A stretch of DNA of 64,000 nt from Pseudalkalibacillus hwajinpoensis (GCF_015234585.1 NZ_JADFCM010000001.1:186001-250000); one strand, 5' to 3'. Shown: positions 27,436-34,765, counted from the first letter of the stretch. The notes: a model not told the origin generated them from the sequence alone. A program made the numbers and translations.

Positions 27436-28291
27436 TCAAGCGAATCAATTGCGTGAAGAAGTGAAACGTCGCCTTCATTCTGGTTCAAATAATCGAAAAA
27501 CAAAAGTGATCGCTGTGACAAGTGGAAAAGGCGGCGTTGGAAAGTCAAATGTATCGCTTAATTTTGCCCTTAGTCTTGTTGCGTTAAATAAAAAAGTGGT
27601 GATTTTTGATTTAGATGTCGGTATGGCGAACCTTGATGTGCTGATGGGGGTTACGCCGAAAGAAACCATTATGACGATGCTTGAGAAACAGCTATCACTT
27701 GATGACGTCGTTGAAACAGGCATAAATGGTCTTCAATATTTAGCAGGTGGTCATGGAATCGGCAAAATTCTTACGTTAGACGGCCAGCAATTAAATCATT
27801 TTTTTAAAGAAGTGGGTTCTCTTCAAGGCAAAGTGGATTACATTATTCTCGATACAGGCGCCGGGCTCACTTATGAAGGAATGCGGTTTCTCCAAGCGGC
27901 TGATGATGTTTTTCTTGTCATTAATCCTGAACCACCTTCGATTACAGATGGATATAGCGTGCTAAAAGCGCTCTATGAAAAAAATAAACATGCCTCTGCC
28001 AAACTGATCGTGAATCGATCCCTTACTAAGGAAGAAGCTGAACGTACGTCCCATAATTTCCAAAAAGCCTCTGTTCAGTTTTTAAATAAGTCGATTGCTT
28101 TGCTTGGGGTTATTCCGGATGATCCTTATGTGCGAAAAGCTGTGATCGCACAATCACCCTATATACTCGAATATCCAAATTCGAAAGCCGCAAAGGCAAT
28201 AGACGAATTGGTTCGATCATATTTAAACCTTCCTTCAAATTATAAGCTTGGTGTAAAAGGATTTCTAACAAAGATGCTGTTTCATAAATAA
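27428..28291 (+). CDS. flhG: FlhG MinD-like ATPase, flagellar number control
   Basis: The 287-residue protein has the deviant Walker A motif KGGVGKSNVSLNFA (about residues 34-47), FDLDVGMANLDVLMG and DTGAGL, and an amphipathic membrane-targeting tail (VKGFLTKMLFHK). It activates FlhF GTPase and, in Bacillus, interacts with FliM/FliY. In B. subtilis cheB-cheA-cheW-cheC-cheD follow; here sigD comes next, thirty bases on. Confidence 0.95.
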   Translation: MADQANQLREEVKRRLHSGSNNRKTKVIAVTSGKGGVGKSNVSLNFALSLVALNKKVVIFDLDVGMANLDVLMGVTPKETIMTMLEKQLSLDDVVETGINGLQYLAGGHGIGKILTLDGQQLNHFFKEVGSLQGKVDYIILDTGAGLTYEGMRFLQAADDVFLVINPEPPSITDGYSVLKALYEKNKHASAKLIVNRSLTKEEAERTSHNFQKASVQFLNKSIALLGVIPDDPYVRKAVIAQSPYILEYPNSKAAKAIDELVRSYLNLPSNYKLGVKGFLTKMLFHK

Positions 28292-28321
28292 GTGGGAAGA
28301 ATTTTTCAGGTGGTGAACTTC

Positions 28322-29107
28322 ATGAAACCCAAAATGGATAAACAGACAATCGAATATTGGAGAGCATGGAAAGAGGAGAAGAATGAAGAGGCTGGTAACA
28401 AATTGATTGCCCTTTATCGTCCGCTCGTTGATTTCGCTGTACAGCGCTATGCGGCAGCTCTTCCGTCATCCGTTCAGCGTGATGATCTTAATAGTTTCGC
28501 GTATCAAGGGCTTCTTGACGCACTTGAAAAATTCGAGCCAGAACGTGATTTGAAATTTGAAACTTATGCCAGCTGGCGTATTAAAGGGGCCATCATTGAT
28601 GGGCTTAGGCAGAATGATTGGGTGCCACGCTCCGTTCGTGACAAAGCACGTAAAATTGAAGAAGCCTACGCTGCTTTAGAACAGCAAAATCAAACGTCAA
28701 GCAGCGACCATGATGTAGCAGAGTATCTTGGTATGACAATTGAAGAAGTACAGCGAGTGATTCAAGATGCTTCTCTGTCTACAATGGTTTCCGTAGACGA
28801 GCCCGTGCACGATGACGATCAGCAGCAAATTGAGCGTTATAGTGTAATTGAAAATGAGCAAGCTGATTTACCAGAAAAGCATTTGCACAAACATTTTATT
28901 AAAGAATTACTAGCTGAAACGATTGAACGTCTACCTGAGAAAGAAAAACTTGTTGTCTCTCTTGTTTATTTTGAGGAATTAACACTTACAGAGATTGCGA
29001 GAATCTTAGGTTTATCGACAAGCCGAATTTCGCAACTACACTCGAGAGCGCTCCTTCGGATGAAGGGTGTCCTCCGAGCTAATAAAGAACACGTTCAATC
29101 AATGTAA
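28322..29107 (+). CDS. sigD: Sigma-D (sigma-28) flagellar RNA polymerase sigma factor
   Basis: The protein of 261 residues has sigma region 2 with DLNSFAYQGLLDALEKFEPERDLKFETYASWRIKGAIIDGLRQNDWVPRSVR (in parts) and region 4 with EKLVVSLVYFEELTLTEIARILGLSTSRISQLHSRALLRMK. It directs late flagellar and autolysin genes and is inhibited by FlgM, encoded in the same cluster. ATG 28322 lies seven bases after AGGTGG; the GTG at 28292 would leave no ribosome site. Confidence 0.95.
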   Translation: MKPKMDKQTIEYWRAWKEEKNEEAGNKLIALYRPLVDFAVQRYAAALPSSVQRDDLNSFAYQGLLDALEKFEPERDLKFETYASWRIKGAIIDGLRQNDWVPRSVRDKARKIEEAYAALEQQNQTSSSDHDVAEYLGMTIEEVQRVIQDASLSTMVSVDEPVHDDDQQQIERYSVIENEQADLPEKHLHKHFIKELLAETIERLPEKEKLVVSLVYFEELTLTEIARILGLSTSRISQLHSRALLRMKGVLRANKEHVQSM

Positions 29108-29121
29108 TCGGAGTGATTTCC

Positions 29122-29559
29122 ATGTATCCATTCATCTTTATAAGTATTGCCCTTCATCTCGTGAGCTTTCTATGTATTGTTCTCTTGTTTCTAAAGCAAA
29201 CGAAGAGTTCAGACGTAAGTGAAGAGATCGCTACGGGTATGGAAGTGTATATTGAACAGCTAGAGGAAGAAAATGATCGACTGATGACTGAGGTGAAATC
29301 TTACGTCGATAAACGTGAAAACCAGCTTGATACGCGCCTTCGTGTGTTAGAACATGGGAAGACTGTATCGCATGAGGTGGAGGAGCAAAGAAAGCCGGTC
29401 ATCATCCAGCACCCTTCAGCTAACAACGAACGCAATCAAAAAGCTCTTCAGCTTCATTCACAGGGTTTTTCGGTGACGGATATTGCAAGAATCCTTAATT
29501 GCGGTGTCGGCGAAGTTGAGCTGATTGTAAATATTCACGGAAGGTCTGAACAGCGATGA
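29122..29559 (+). CDS. SwrB-like membrane-anchored coiled-coil protein (DUF6115-type)
   Basis: The 145-residue protein has an N-terminal membrane helix (about 3-23), a coiled coil (about 35-85) and a C-terminal helix-turn-helix-like segment ALQLHSQGFSVTDIARILNCGVGEVELIVNIHGR. Position directly behind sigD and topology match SwrB, which promotes basal-body completion in B. subtilis; sequence similarity to SwrB itself may be low, so no symbol is given. Start ATG 29122 is eight bases after CGGAG. Confidence 0.7.
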   Translation: MYPFIFISIALHLVSFLCIVLLFLKQTKSSDVSEEIATGMEVYIEQLEEENDRLMTEVKSYVDKRENQLDTRLRVLEHGKTVSHEVEEQRKPVIIQHPSANNERNQKALQLHSQGFSVTDIARILNCGVGEVELIVNIHGRSEQR

Positions 29560-29993
29560 AAATTCAGCAGCATGGCCAAACGTCACTGGACTCTTTAAAA
29601 ATGGATCTCCCAAAAGGTAACAAGCAGGTAGCGTTTCAATCGGTGATTCAGGAAGCATCAAAGGAACTGAAGGGAGCAGAACTAAAGCGACTGCTACAGC
29701 AAATTGATCGTCAGGGGGAGCTGCTTGGAAAGGAACGAACGTTTCAGAACTTATCGGCATACAAGCGAATGGTGAAACAGTTTCTTGAGGAAGCAGTAAG
29801 TCAGGGGCTAACGCTATCAGAGAAAAACAGCATGGACCATTATGGAAGAAATCGAACGTATAAGCTTGTGGAAACAGTAGAGAACAAGCTGGTTGAACTG
29901 CAAGAAGAGATGAGAGAAAAAGAGAAGAATGGAATGACCTTATTATCGCTTGTTGGTGAAATAAAGGGACTACTTGTTGATCTTTCTCTCTAG
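29556..29993 (+). CDS. YaaR family protein (DUF327)
   Basis: The 145-residue helical protein has the DUF327 pattern LLQQIDRQGELLGKERTFQNLSAYKRMVKQFLEEAV and GRNRTYKLVETVENKLVELQEEM. B. subtilis YaaR (about 146 residues) has unknown function and lies elsewhere. Here the gene overlaps the swrB-like gene by four bases and ends the flagellar run, which suggests a link to flagella; this is inference from position. Confidence 0.8.
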   Translation: MKIQQHGQTSLDSLKMDLPKGNKQVAFQSVIQEASKELKGAELKRLLQQIDRQGELLGKERTFQNLSAYKRMVKQFLEEAVSQGLTLSEKNSMDHYGRNRTYKLVETVENKLVELQEEMREKEKNGMTLLSLVGEIKGLLVDLSL

Positions 29994-30025
29994 TTCAAAC
30001 GACCCACCTAAAAAAGGAAGTATTG

Positions 30026-30052
30026 ACTCATGGTCATTTGCATGAGTTTTTT
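30026..30052 (+). terminator. Terminator of the flagellar operon
   Basis: ACTCATG (30026-30032) pairs with CATGAGT (30041-30047) around an eight-base loop and is followed by six T residues. It lies 33 bases after the yaaR stop and overlaps the -35 region of the next promoter. Confidence 0.7.
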
Positions 30053-30080
30053 CTATAATTAAAATAAGAACATACGTTCG
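30031..30080 (+). promoter_or_regulatory. Sigma-A-like promoter with LexA-type operator before the split sigma cassette
   Basis: TGGTCA (30031-30036) and TATAAT (30054-30059) are 17 bases apart. Eight bases further lies AGAACATACGTTCG (30067-30080), a GAAC-N4-GTTC dyad that matches the Bacillus LexA box CGAAC-N4-GTTCG in all but the first base. It sits over the expected transcription start, the usual place for a repressor. Confidence 0.6.
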
Positions 30081-30149
30081 AAATGATGGTTGTGATTTCT
30101 TGCTTTCAGGATACTTTCATTCCTACAGACAGAGAAAGGAGAGGTGAGG

Positions 30150-30710
30150 ATGAAGAATGGATGCCGTTTAACAAATGAGATGTATGATGATTTAAAAGGA
30201 AATCTCCTATTTAAGTCATTCATTCAAGAAGAGAAGCATTGGACAAGTTTTATGGAGGCATATGTATCAGAGGATCGTGAGGCGGTAAATAAGCTCAATT
30301 CACTTTTTCAAAAGTACTATACAGAAATTCGTTTTATTGCTTACGTCACGAAGCTGATTCGCTACACGGCCATCAACTTTGACCGAAAGCGAAGACTTGG
30401 GCACCTTCGCTTTCCTCTTATGCTCGATCAGCATGTAGGTATGTCTGGTGATGCCTGGATTGATTTTATTGAAAGTACGGAAACGTGTGGTGAAACGAAT
30501 TCATTTGCAGAAAGCTTTCAGCAGAAATCACTTTATTTAGGATATACCCGATTAACGCCAAAACAGAAGGAAGTTCTTGAACTTTTTTACCGATTTGAAG
30601 CTTCTGATACGGACATTGCAAAAATGGCAGGGATTTCTCAGCAGGCAGCGAGCAGAAGGCGAAAACGTGCGCTTGAGAAGCTAAGAGAAGCAGGAAAGGA
30701 GGGGGGATAA
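30150..30710 (+). CDS. SigO (YvrI)-like alternative sigma factor
   Basis: The 186-residue protein has no full region 2 at its N-terminus; the part FIAYVTKLIRYTAINFDRKRRL (about 62-83) resembles a -10-recognition helix, and the C-terminus carries region 4 with LTPKQKEVLELFYRFEASDTDIAKMAGISQQAASRRRKRALEKL. In B. subtilis SigO (about 176 residues) needs the co-sigma RsoA for core binding. The following YvrJ and RsoA-like genes make SigO the best match. ATG 30150 follows AAGGAGAGG; GTG 30144 is inside it. Confidence 0.72.
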   Translation: MKNGCRLTNEMYDDLKGNLLFKSFIQEEKHWTSFMEAYVSEDREAVNKLNSLFQKYYTEIRFIAYVTKLIRYTAINFDRKRRLGHLRFPLMLDQHVGMSGDAWIDFIESTETCGETNSFAESFQQKSLYLGYTRLTPKQKEVLELFYRFEASDTDIAKMAGISQQAASRRRKRALEKLREAGKEGG

Positions 30711-30857
30711 ATGAGCATAACTACGGTAATTAACGCCATTATTGGTGATCTTGGATTTCCGATCGTCGTTTCACTTTATTTACTCGTGCGGCTAGAAAAG
30801 AAAATTGATGATTTAACAAGTGCGGTGGCGGATCAGGAGACTGATAAGAAGGGATGA
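30711..30857 (+). CDS. yvrJ: YvrJ family small membrane protein
   Basis: This 48-residue protein starts at ATG 30711 after AAGGAGGGGGG and has the YvrJ pattern GDLGFPIVVSLYLLVRLEKKID, a single membrane helix followed by a short charged tail. In B. subtilis yvrJ belongs to the SigO regulon and lies next to sigO. Function is unknown. It overlaps the next gene's first possible ATG. Confidence 0.85.
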   Translation: MSITTVINAIIGDLGFPIVVSLYLLVRLEKKIDDLTSAVADQETDKKG

Positions 30858-30859
30858 CT

Positions 30860-31102
30860 ATGGAGAAAAGACTATATACGCTTTTACAACAGGCAAAGCA
30901 GGAAGAGAAAGAAGGACTCGGCGCCATTATTCATCAGTTTGAAAAGAAAATTGAAGCAGAGCTCAGGCAAACTTCCCCTCAAAACAGAGATGATTTGCGT
31001 CAGGAATTAGTATTAAAAGTTCTTGAAGCGGTGGAAAAATACAATATGGAGGATGTGCCAAACTTTGAACAATTTATTGAAGATCAAAAGGGGAAGGAAT
31101 AA
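30860..31102 (+). CDS. RsoA-like co-sigma protein (sigma region 2 helix domain)
   Basis: The 80-residue protein has LLQQAKQEEKEGLGAIIHQFEKKIEAEL and NRDDLRQELVLKVLEAVEKY, the pattern of sigma-70 regions 1.2-2.1/2.2 seen in RsoA and related HTH_16-type proteins. RsoA supplies the core-binding part missing from SigO. ATG 30860 has AAGAAGGG seven bases upstream, better than ATG 30854. Assignment is by pattern and context. Confidence 0.65.
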   Translation: MEKRLYTLLQQAKQEEKEGLGAIIHQFEKKIEAELRQTSPQNRDDLRQELVLKVLEAVEKYNMEDVPNFEQFIEDQKGKE

Positions 31103-31120
31103 GAAACTTTTTCCCTTTTT
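31086..31120 (+). terminator. Weak terminator after the RsoA-like gene
   Basis: AAAAGGG (31086-31092) can pair with CCCTTTT (31113-31119), extended by AAG/CTT-type pairs, around the stop codon, with T-rich sequence after it. It may partly separate the sigma cassette from the ABC genes. Confidence 0.45.
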
Positions 31121-31141
31121 CTTCCGTATAAAGAGGTAGAG

Positions 31142-31849
31142 GTGAAGCGGATGCTTAAGGTTGAAATCGAACAAGCAGGTTATGAAAAGAAAGATAGCGC
31201 CATTCGTCTGATCGAATTTGAAGTGAAAAGCGGCGAACTTCTGGGGTTATTAGGGTCAAATGGAGCTGGGAAAAGCACAACAATCAAGACGATATTAGGG
31301 CTACTGAAAGAGTGGAAAGGAAGCGTGACGTTTGAGAAAGGGTCGCGCTATGCGTATGTGCCAGAACAACCCGTCTTCTATGATAGCTTAACGCTGTGGG
31401 AGCATTTGGAGCTTGCTGCAGCGGCAGTTCTTGGAGACGAGGAATGGGAAGAGCGAGCTCAAGAGCTGATTCGCTATTTTCAACTGGAGCACGTAATCCA
31501 TAACCTACCGTCAAGCTTTTCAAAAGGAATGCGACAGAAGGTGATGCTCATAACGGCTTTTATGCTCAAGCCGGATGTTTATATCATTGATGAGCCTTTT
31601 CTTGGACTAGATCCGCGCGCTACGAAGGATTTTCTCGCGCTTATTGAAAAGGAGCGGTCTCGTGGAGCAGGTATCTTAATGTGTACGCATGTGCTTGATA
31701 CGGCAGAGCGAATTTGTGATCAATTCGTTCTGCTTGCAAACGGAACGCTTCTTGCTAAAGGTACGCTTGAAGACATGCGGGAGCAGTCAGGCGCTCGGGA
31801 AAGTTCACTTCTTGATTGTGTTGATGCCTTTATGGAGCAACGAATATGA
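31142..31849 (+). CDS. EcsA-like ABC transporter ATPase
   Basis: The 235-residue ATPase has Walker A GSNGAGKST (about residues 37-45), signature SFSKGMRQK and Walker B VYIIDEPFLGLD. PEQPVFYDSLTLWEHLEL resembles EcsA, the ATPase of an ABC system needed for protein secretion and competence in B. subtilis. It is slightly shorter than EcsA (about 247). GTG 31142 and ATG 31151 are both possible starts. It overlaps the membrane partner by four bases; an EcsC homologue does not follow, so it may be a paralogue of the main Ecs system. Confidence 0.75.
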   Translation: MKRMLKVEIEQAGYEKKDSAIRLIEFEVKSGELLGLLGSNGAGKSTTIKTILGLLKEWKGSVTFEKGSRYAYVPEQPVFYDSLTLWEHLELAAAAVLGDEEWEERAQELIRYFQLEHVIHNLPSSFSKGMRQKVMLITAFMLKPDVYIIDEPFLGLDPRATKDFLALIEKERSRGAGILMCTHVLDTAERICDQFVLLANGTLLAKGTLEDMREQSGARESSLLDCVDAFMEQRI

Positions 31850-33087
31850 CGTCGTTCCAGCTATGGTGGCAACGCGAACGTGACGATCAGCGTTTTAAAA
31901 TCCGAGATCTTCGCTCAGCACTCGATTGGACGGTATGGCTATATATTCTTATCCCAGGTCTCGTGATTGGAGTGGCGTACTACCGCTCCTGGTGGATTCT
32001 TCCGCCTGAATGGCTCGCGGAAGTACCGGAACAGTTGGCGGTTCTGCCGTTATTTATAGTTGCAACTTTCTGGACATTACGACTGTACACAGAAGAAGCT
32101 GATCAAGTCTATTTGTTGCAAAATGTGAGTCTTATGGACGGATTAAAGAAATGGGGAATATGCTATTCTCTTCTAAAAGGACTGGTCGCGACGATCATTG
32201 GAATGACCCTTGTTTTACCCTTGCTTATTACAGGATGGGGGTGGGGCATAGAGCGATGTGCCGTCACAGGCCTATTTGTCCTTTTAGTCAGTTGGAATAT
32301 AAAAACTAGCAGGTATTTTATAGAGTTATTTGTTCCTTCTATTTGGGTGAAATGGCTCCCGATCGGTTTAGTGAACCTGATCTCGATCATCGTATTCCTT
32401 CTCATAAGTGGCATAGGATGGCGGTATGAATGGGCAGTTGCTCTTGGAGGGGGAAGTTTGCTTCTCCTTTTACTCGCTCAGTTACGAGCACGAATGAATA
32501 TGCAGGGGACTTTTTTCCATGATGTGGTGATGGAGCGCGGGCATAAGCAGAGCGTGACGAAATTTTTGATGGGGCGAGTAGGTGTTGCGCCAATGCCCCT
32601 TTTCACTCGAAAGCAGCCTATGCTTTTTAGAGGATCTAGGCGAATCAGTAAGAAAAAGTCTCCAGAAGTTAGAATGATAGACCTTTATTTAAAATGGTTA
32701 CTTCGATCAATGGGGAAGGTTCAGTACTATTTACAAGTCATTGGCTGGGGTACAGCAGCGATATTTCTGTTACCTCTTATCGTCAAAGTGGTAGTACTCC
32801 TATTTGCGCTCTATGCGCTGATTAGCCTTTCGAGGGTAGATTGGAGTGAATTCACATCTAGTAGCTACGCCAATCTATTTCAATGGCATCAATCGATCCA
32901 AGAGGAAGCGGGGAAAAAAGCATTAAAACTAGTGTCGATGCCAAGTTTTCTTCTACTGTGTATCGTGACAGGGGTTGCTTTCCCAGGTTGGCTAGGAGTT
33001 GTACTCTTTCCGCTAGGCGGATGGTTTGTATTTAAGGAGAGTCTCCAGATCGTTCATAGAAACATGCAATCACATAGAGGTTTTTAA
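31846..33087 (+). CDS. EcsB-like ABC transporter membrane protein
   Basis: The 413-residue protein begins LWWQRERDDQRFKIRDLRSALDWTVWLYILIPG and has about eight to ten membrane helices, with the EcsB length (about 408) and layout. It should form the membrane part of the exporter with the ATPase encoded just upstream. The segment around residues 215-275 is a charged cytoplasmic loop, as in EcsB. Substrate is unknown. Confidence 0.75.
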   Translation: MTSFQLWWQRERDDQRFKIRDLRSALDWTVWLYILIPGLVIGVAYYRSWWILPPEWLAEVPEQLAVLPLFIVATFWTLRLYTEEADQVYLLQNVSLMDGLKKWGICYSLLKGLVATIIGMTLVLPLLITGWGWGIERCAVTGLFVLLVSWNIKTSRYFIELFVPSIWVKWLPIGLVNLISIIVFLLISGIGWRYEWAVALGGGSLLLLLLAQLRARMNMQGTFFHDVVMERGHKQSVTKFLMGRVGVAPMPLFTRKQPMLFRGSRRISKKKSPEVRMIDLYLKWLLRSMGKVQYYLQVIGWGTAAIFLLPLIVKVVVLLFALYALISLSRVDWSEFTSSSYANLFQWHQSIQEEAGKKALKLVSMPSFLLLCIVTGVAFPGWLGVVLFPLGGWFVFKESLQIVHRNMQSHRGF

Positions 33088-33125
33088 TCATAAATCGAAA
33101 GGTGTATGAACAATTCGAGATTTCG

Positions 33126-33155
33126 TTGCTTCGATCAAGCGCTTTCCGCTATGAT
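33126..33155 (+). promoter_or_regulatory. Sigma-A promoter of the DUF423 gene
   Basis: TTGCTT (33126-33131) and TATGAT (33150-33155) are separated by 18 bases, and the start codon follows 33 bases later. Confidence 0.6.
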
Positions 33156-33188
33156 GGGAGAGTAGATTCAGATGAAGGAGCGGATAAT

Positions 33189-33560
33189 GTGATAAAGGTA
33201 TTTTTAATTATTGGTGCGATTAATGCTGCACTTGCAGTTGGACTGGGCGCATTTGGGGCACATGGATTAGAAGGAAGACTATCAGAAAAAATGCTAGAGA
33301 CGTTTAAAACCGGTGTACAATACCACATGTATCACGCTCTTGGTTTAGTTGGTGTAGCCATTGCTGCTGACAAGCTTCAATCAGCAGGGCTCATGCAATG
33401 GGCTGGATGGCTCATGTTTGCTGGGATCGTCCTCTTTTCCGGAAGCTTGTACGTGCTTAGCTTGAGCGGAATTAAGATCCTTGGTGCAATTACTCCACTA
33501 GGCGGCGTCGCGTTTATTACAGCCTGGATTTTAGTTGTTGTAGCTGCGTTTAAGGCGTAG
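33189..33560 (+). CDS. ywdK: DUF423 membrane protein (YwdK)
   Basis: The 123-residue protein IKVFLIIGAINAALAVGLGAFGAHGLEGRL and GVQYHMYHALGLVGV belongs to DUF423; four membrane helices are visible. GTG 33189 is chosen because AAGGAG at 33175-33180 is eight bases upstream, a sigma-A promoter lies before it, and the length equals B. subtilis YwdK; the longer frame from 33102 adds unrelated residues. Function unknown. In B. subtilis it neighbours gerQ (ywdL), as here. Confidence 0.88.
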   Translation: MIKVFLIIGAINAALAVGLGAFGAHGLEGRLSEKMLETFKTGVQYHMYHALGLVGVAIAADKLQSAGLMQWAGWLMFAGIVLFSGSLYVLSLSGIKILGAITPLGGVAFITAWILVVVAAFKA

Positions 33561-33615
33561 AGGTGCGGCGGTTGATGGTTTGGAGGTGCCTGTCACCGCC
33601 CGCTATTTGTCGAAC

Positions 33616-33727
33616 CGTGGCAGGCCGGTGCGGTTTATTGGCCAAAATTTCAGGATATTGGCCAAAAACTGATTATATTGGCCAAAATCAAAATATATTA
33701 GCCAAATTCCATTTTTATTGGCCAAAA
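33616..33727. repeat. 20-bp phased array, five copies of TATTGGCCAAA
   Basis: Units start at 33636, 33656, 33676, 33696 and 33716, exactly 20 bases apart: an 11-12 base core TATTGGCCAAA(A), containing the palindrome TTGGCCAA, and 8-9 variable AT-rich bases. The fourth core is TATTAGCCAAA. The segment before the first unit reads CAGG-N6-CGGTTTATTG, matched in the second array at 63447. The 75 bases between ywdK and the array are GC-rich and contain GGTGCCTGTCACC (33585-33597). Confidence 0.9.
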
Positions 33728-33728
33728 C

Positions 33729-33758
33729 AAAAAGCTGCCGGAAATCCGGCAGCTTTTT
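33729..33758. terminator. Bidirectional terminator between ywdK and gerQ
   Basis: A 13-bp stem (33729-33741 with 33746-33758) around AAAT carries AAAAAGC/GCTTTTT at its base. It serves ywdK and, on the other strand, gerQ, directly next to the 20-bp array. Confidence 0.9.
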
Positions 33759-33767
33759 GTATACCCG

Positions 33768-34217
33768 CTAACGCGGAGAATATTGCGTCGTTTGTTGAAG
33801 AGGGTAGTTGTATTCAAGCTCTTCATCAAATGTAATATAGTCCAAATAAACCATGAGTAGAATATACCGCTTGCCTGTTTGAGGATCGGATAGAATAATA
33901 TGATCTCTTCCGGCTGCTTCTACAATTCCTTTAAATACTTTGGCGTTCCATTTCTCATTGTTCTCGAAAGTCATGTACACGGTGGCGATTTTTCCAAGGT
34001 TTAGGCGCAGGATGTTTTCAATGTATGATTGCTCGACGGGTAGCTGTCCTGGAAAGCCTCCGCCTCCCTGTGTTGATGCTCCCTGAACCTGCTGGCCTTG
34101 AGGATAGCCTGAAGGATACTGTGCCATCTGTCCGCCTTGCCCTTGCTGCGGCATTTGACCATAGCCGCCCACCTGGTTTTGTGACGGTGAAGTGTTCCAG
34201 TATTGATTGTTCATCAT
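33768..34217 (-). CDS. gerQ: GerQ spore coat protein
   Basis: The 149-residue protein has a Gln/Gly/Pro-rich N-terminal half and a conserved C-terminal domain with SYIENILRLNLGKIATVYMTFENNEKWNAKVFKGIVEAAGRDHIILSDPQTGKRYLL-like sequence (seen in parts). GerQ is cross-linked by transglutaminase in the coat and localises CwlJ. ATG pair 34217/34214 follows AAGGAGGG; the longer frame has no ribosome site. It lies twenty bases downstream of cwlJ as in B. subtilis. B. subtilis GerQ is longer (about 181). Confidence 0.93.
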   Translation of the reverse strand: MMNNQYWNTSPSQNQVGGYGQMPQQGQGGQMAQYPSGYPQGQQVQGASTQGGGGFPGQLPVEQSYIENILRLNLGKIATVYMTFENNEKWNAKVFKGIVEAAGRDHIILSDPQTGKRYILLMVYLDYITFDEELEYNYPLQQTTQYSPR

Positions 34218-34237
34218 AACCCTCCTTAAGCATTCTC

Positions 34238-34669
34238 TTAGAAGCTGTTGTACACGTCTGCACATTCACTTTCGGTAGGCTTGTAGAAACAGTGGGATTT
34301 GAAGCGTCCTGCATTCCACTGGTTATACCACTGGTCAGGGCAGGTGCCGCCTGGTTTAAAGAACCAGAGAGAGTTGCTGGCAGGATGGTATTTCATCCCT
34401 TTGATGGCTTTGCGAGCAAGACGCTTATCTTTTTCGCGTGCTCGTTGGTAAAAGTAGCCTTTCTGAGTCGCTTCAAAACCGCCGGGATTCTGATAAACCA
34501 TGTTGTTCATCGTGTTGATGTTCTTAAAATCAAGGCATCTCACCTTTACACGGTTTACCCCTACATTGCCTACCATCAGCATACCTAACTGCCCCTCACC
34601 TTCTGCTTCTGCACGCATCAAGCGAGCCAAAAGGTTTACATCATTTTCGTTCGTCTGAATCACCGCCAT
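34238..34669 (-). CDS. cwlJ: CwlJ spore cortex-lytic hydrolase
   Basis: The 143-residue protein has the SleB/CwlJ hydrolase domain: NLLARLMRAEAEGEGQLGMLMVGNVGVNRV, with the likely catalytic Glu in RAEAEGEG, and SLWFFKPGGTCPDQWYNQWNAGRFKSHCFY. It has no signal peptide, as expected of a mother-cell-made coat enzyme triggered by Ca-dipicolinate at germination. It is followed by its partner gerQ and preceded by a sigma-E-like promoter. Confidence 0.95.
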   Translation of the reverse strand: MAVIQTNENDVNLLARLMRAEAEGEGQLGMLMVGNVGVNRVKVRCLDFKNINTMNNMVYQNPGGFEATQKGYFYQRAREKDKRLARKAIKGMKYHPASNSLWFFKPGGTCPDQWYNQWNAGRFKSHCFYKPTESECADVYNSF

Positions 34670-34737
34670 AACAACACCTCATCTCAGTTGTACCCATGTG
34701 CAAGAAGTAAGAAAGATGCCATGACTCTACGTAACTC

Positions 34738-34765
34738 ATTGTATGTACGATTTGAAGGAATATGA
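34738..34765 (-). promoter_or_regulatory. Sigma-E promoter of cwlJ-gerQ
   Basis: On the minus strand TCATATT (34765-34759) and CATACAAT (34745-34738) are separated by 13 bases, very close to the sigma-E consensus. It is about 70 bases upstream of the cwlJ start, consistent with mother-cell expression. Confidence 0.7.

Noticed and set aside
30023..30059. TTGACT at 30023 as the -35 for TATAAT at 30054
   Set aside because: The spacing is 25 bases; TGGTCA at 30031 gives 17 and TTGACT overlaps the terminator stem.
33102..33188. N-terminal extension of the DUF423 protein
   Set aside because: The extra residues lack the family pattern and the promoter at 33126-33155 lies inside this stretch.
33616..33758. 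20-bp array as a CRISPR
   Set aside because: Period 20 with an 11-base core and 9-base spacers is far below CRISPR dimensions, and no cas gene is present.
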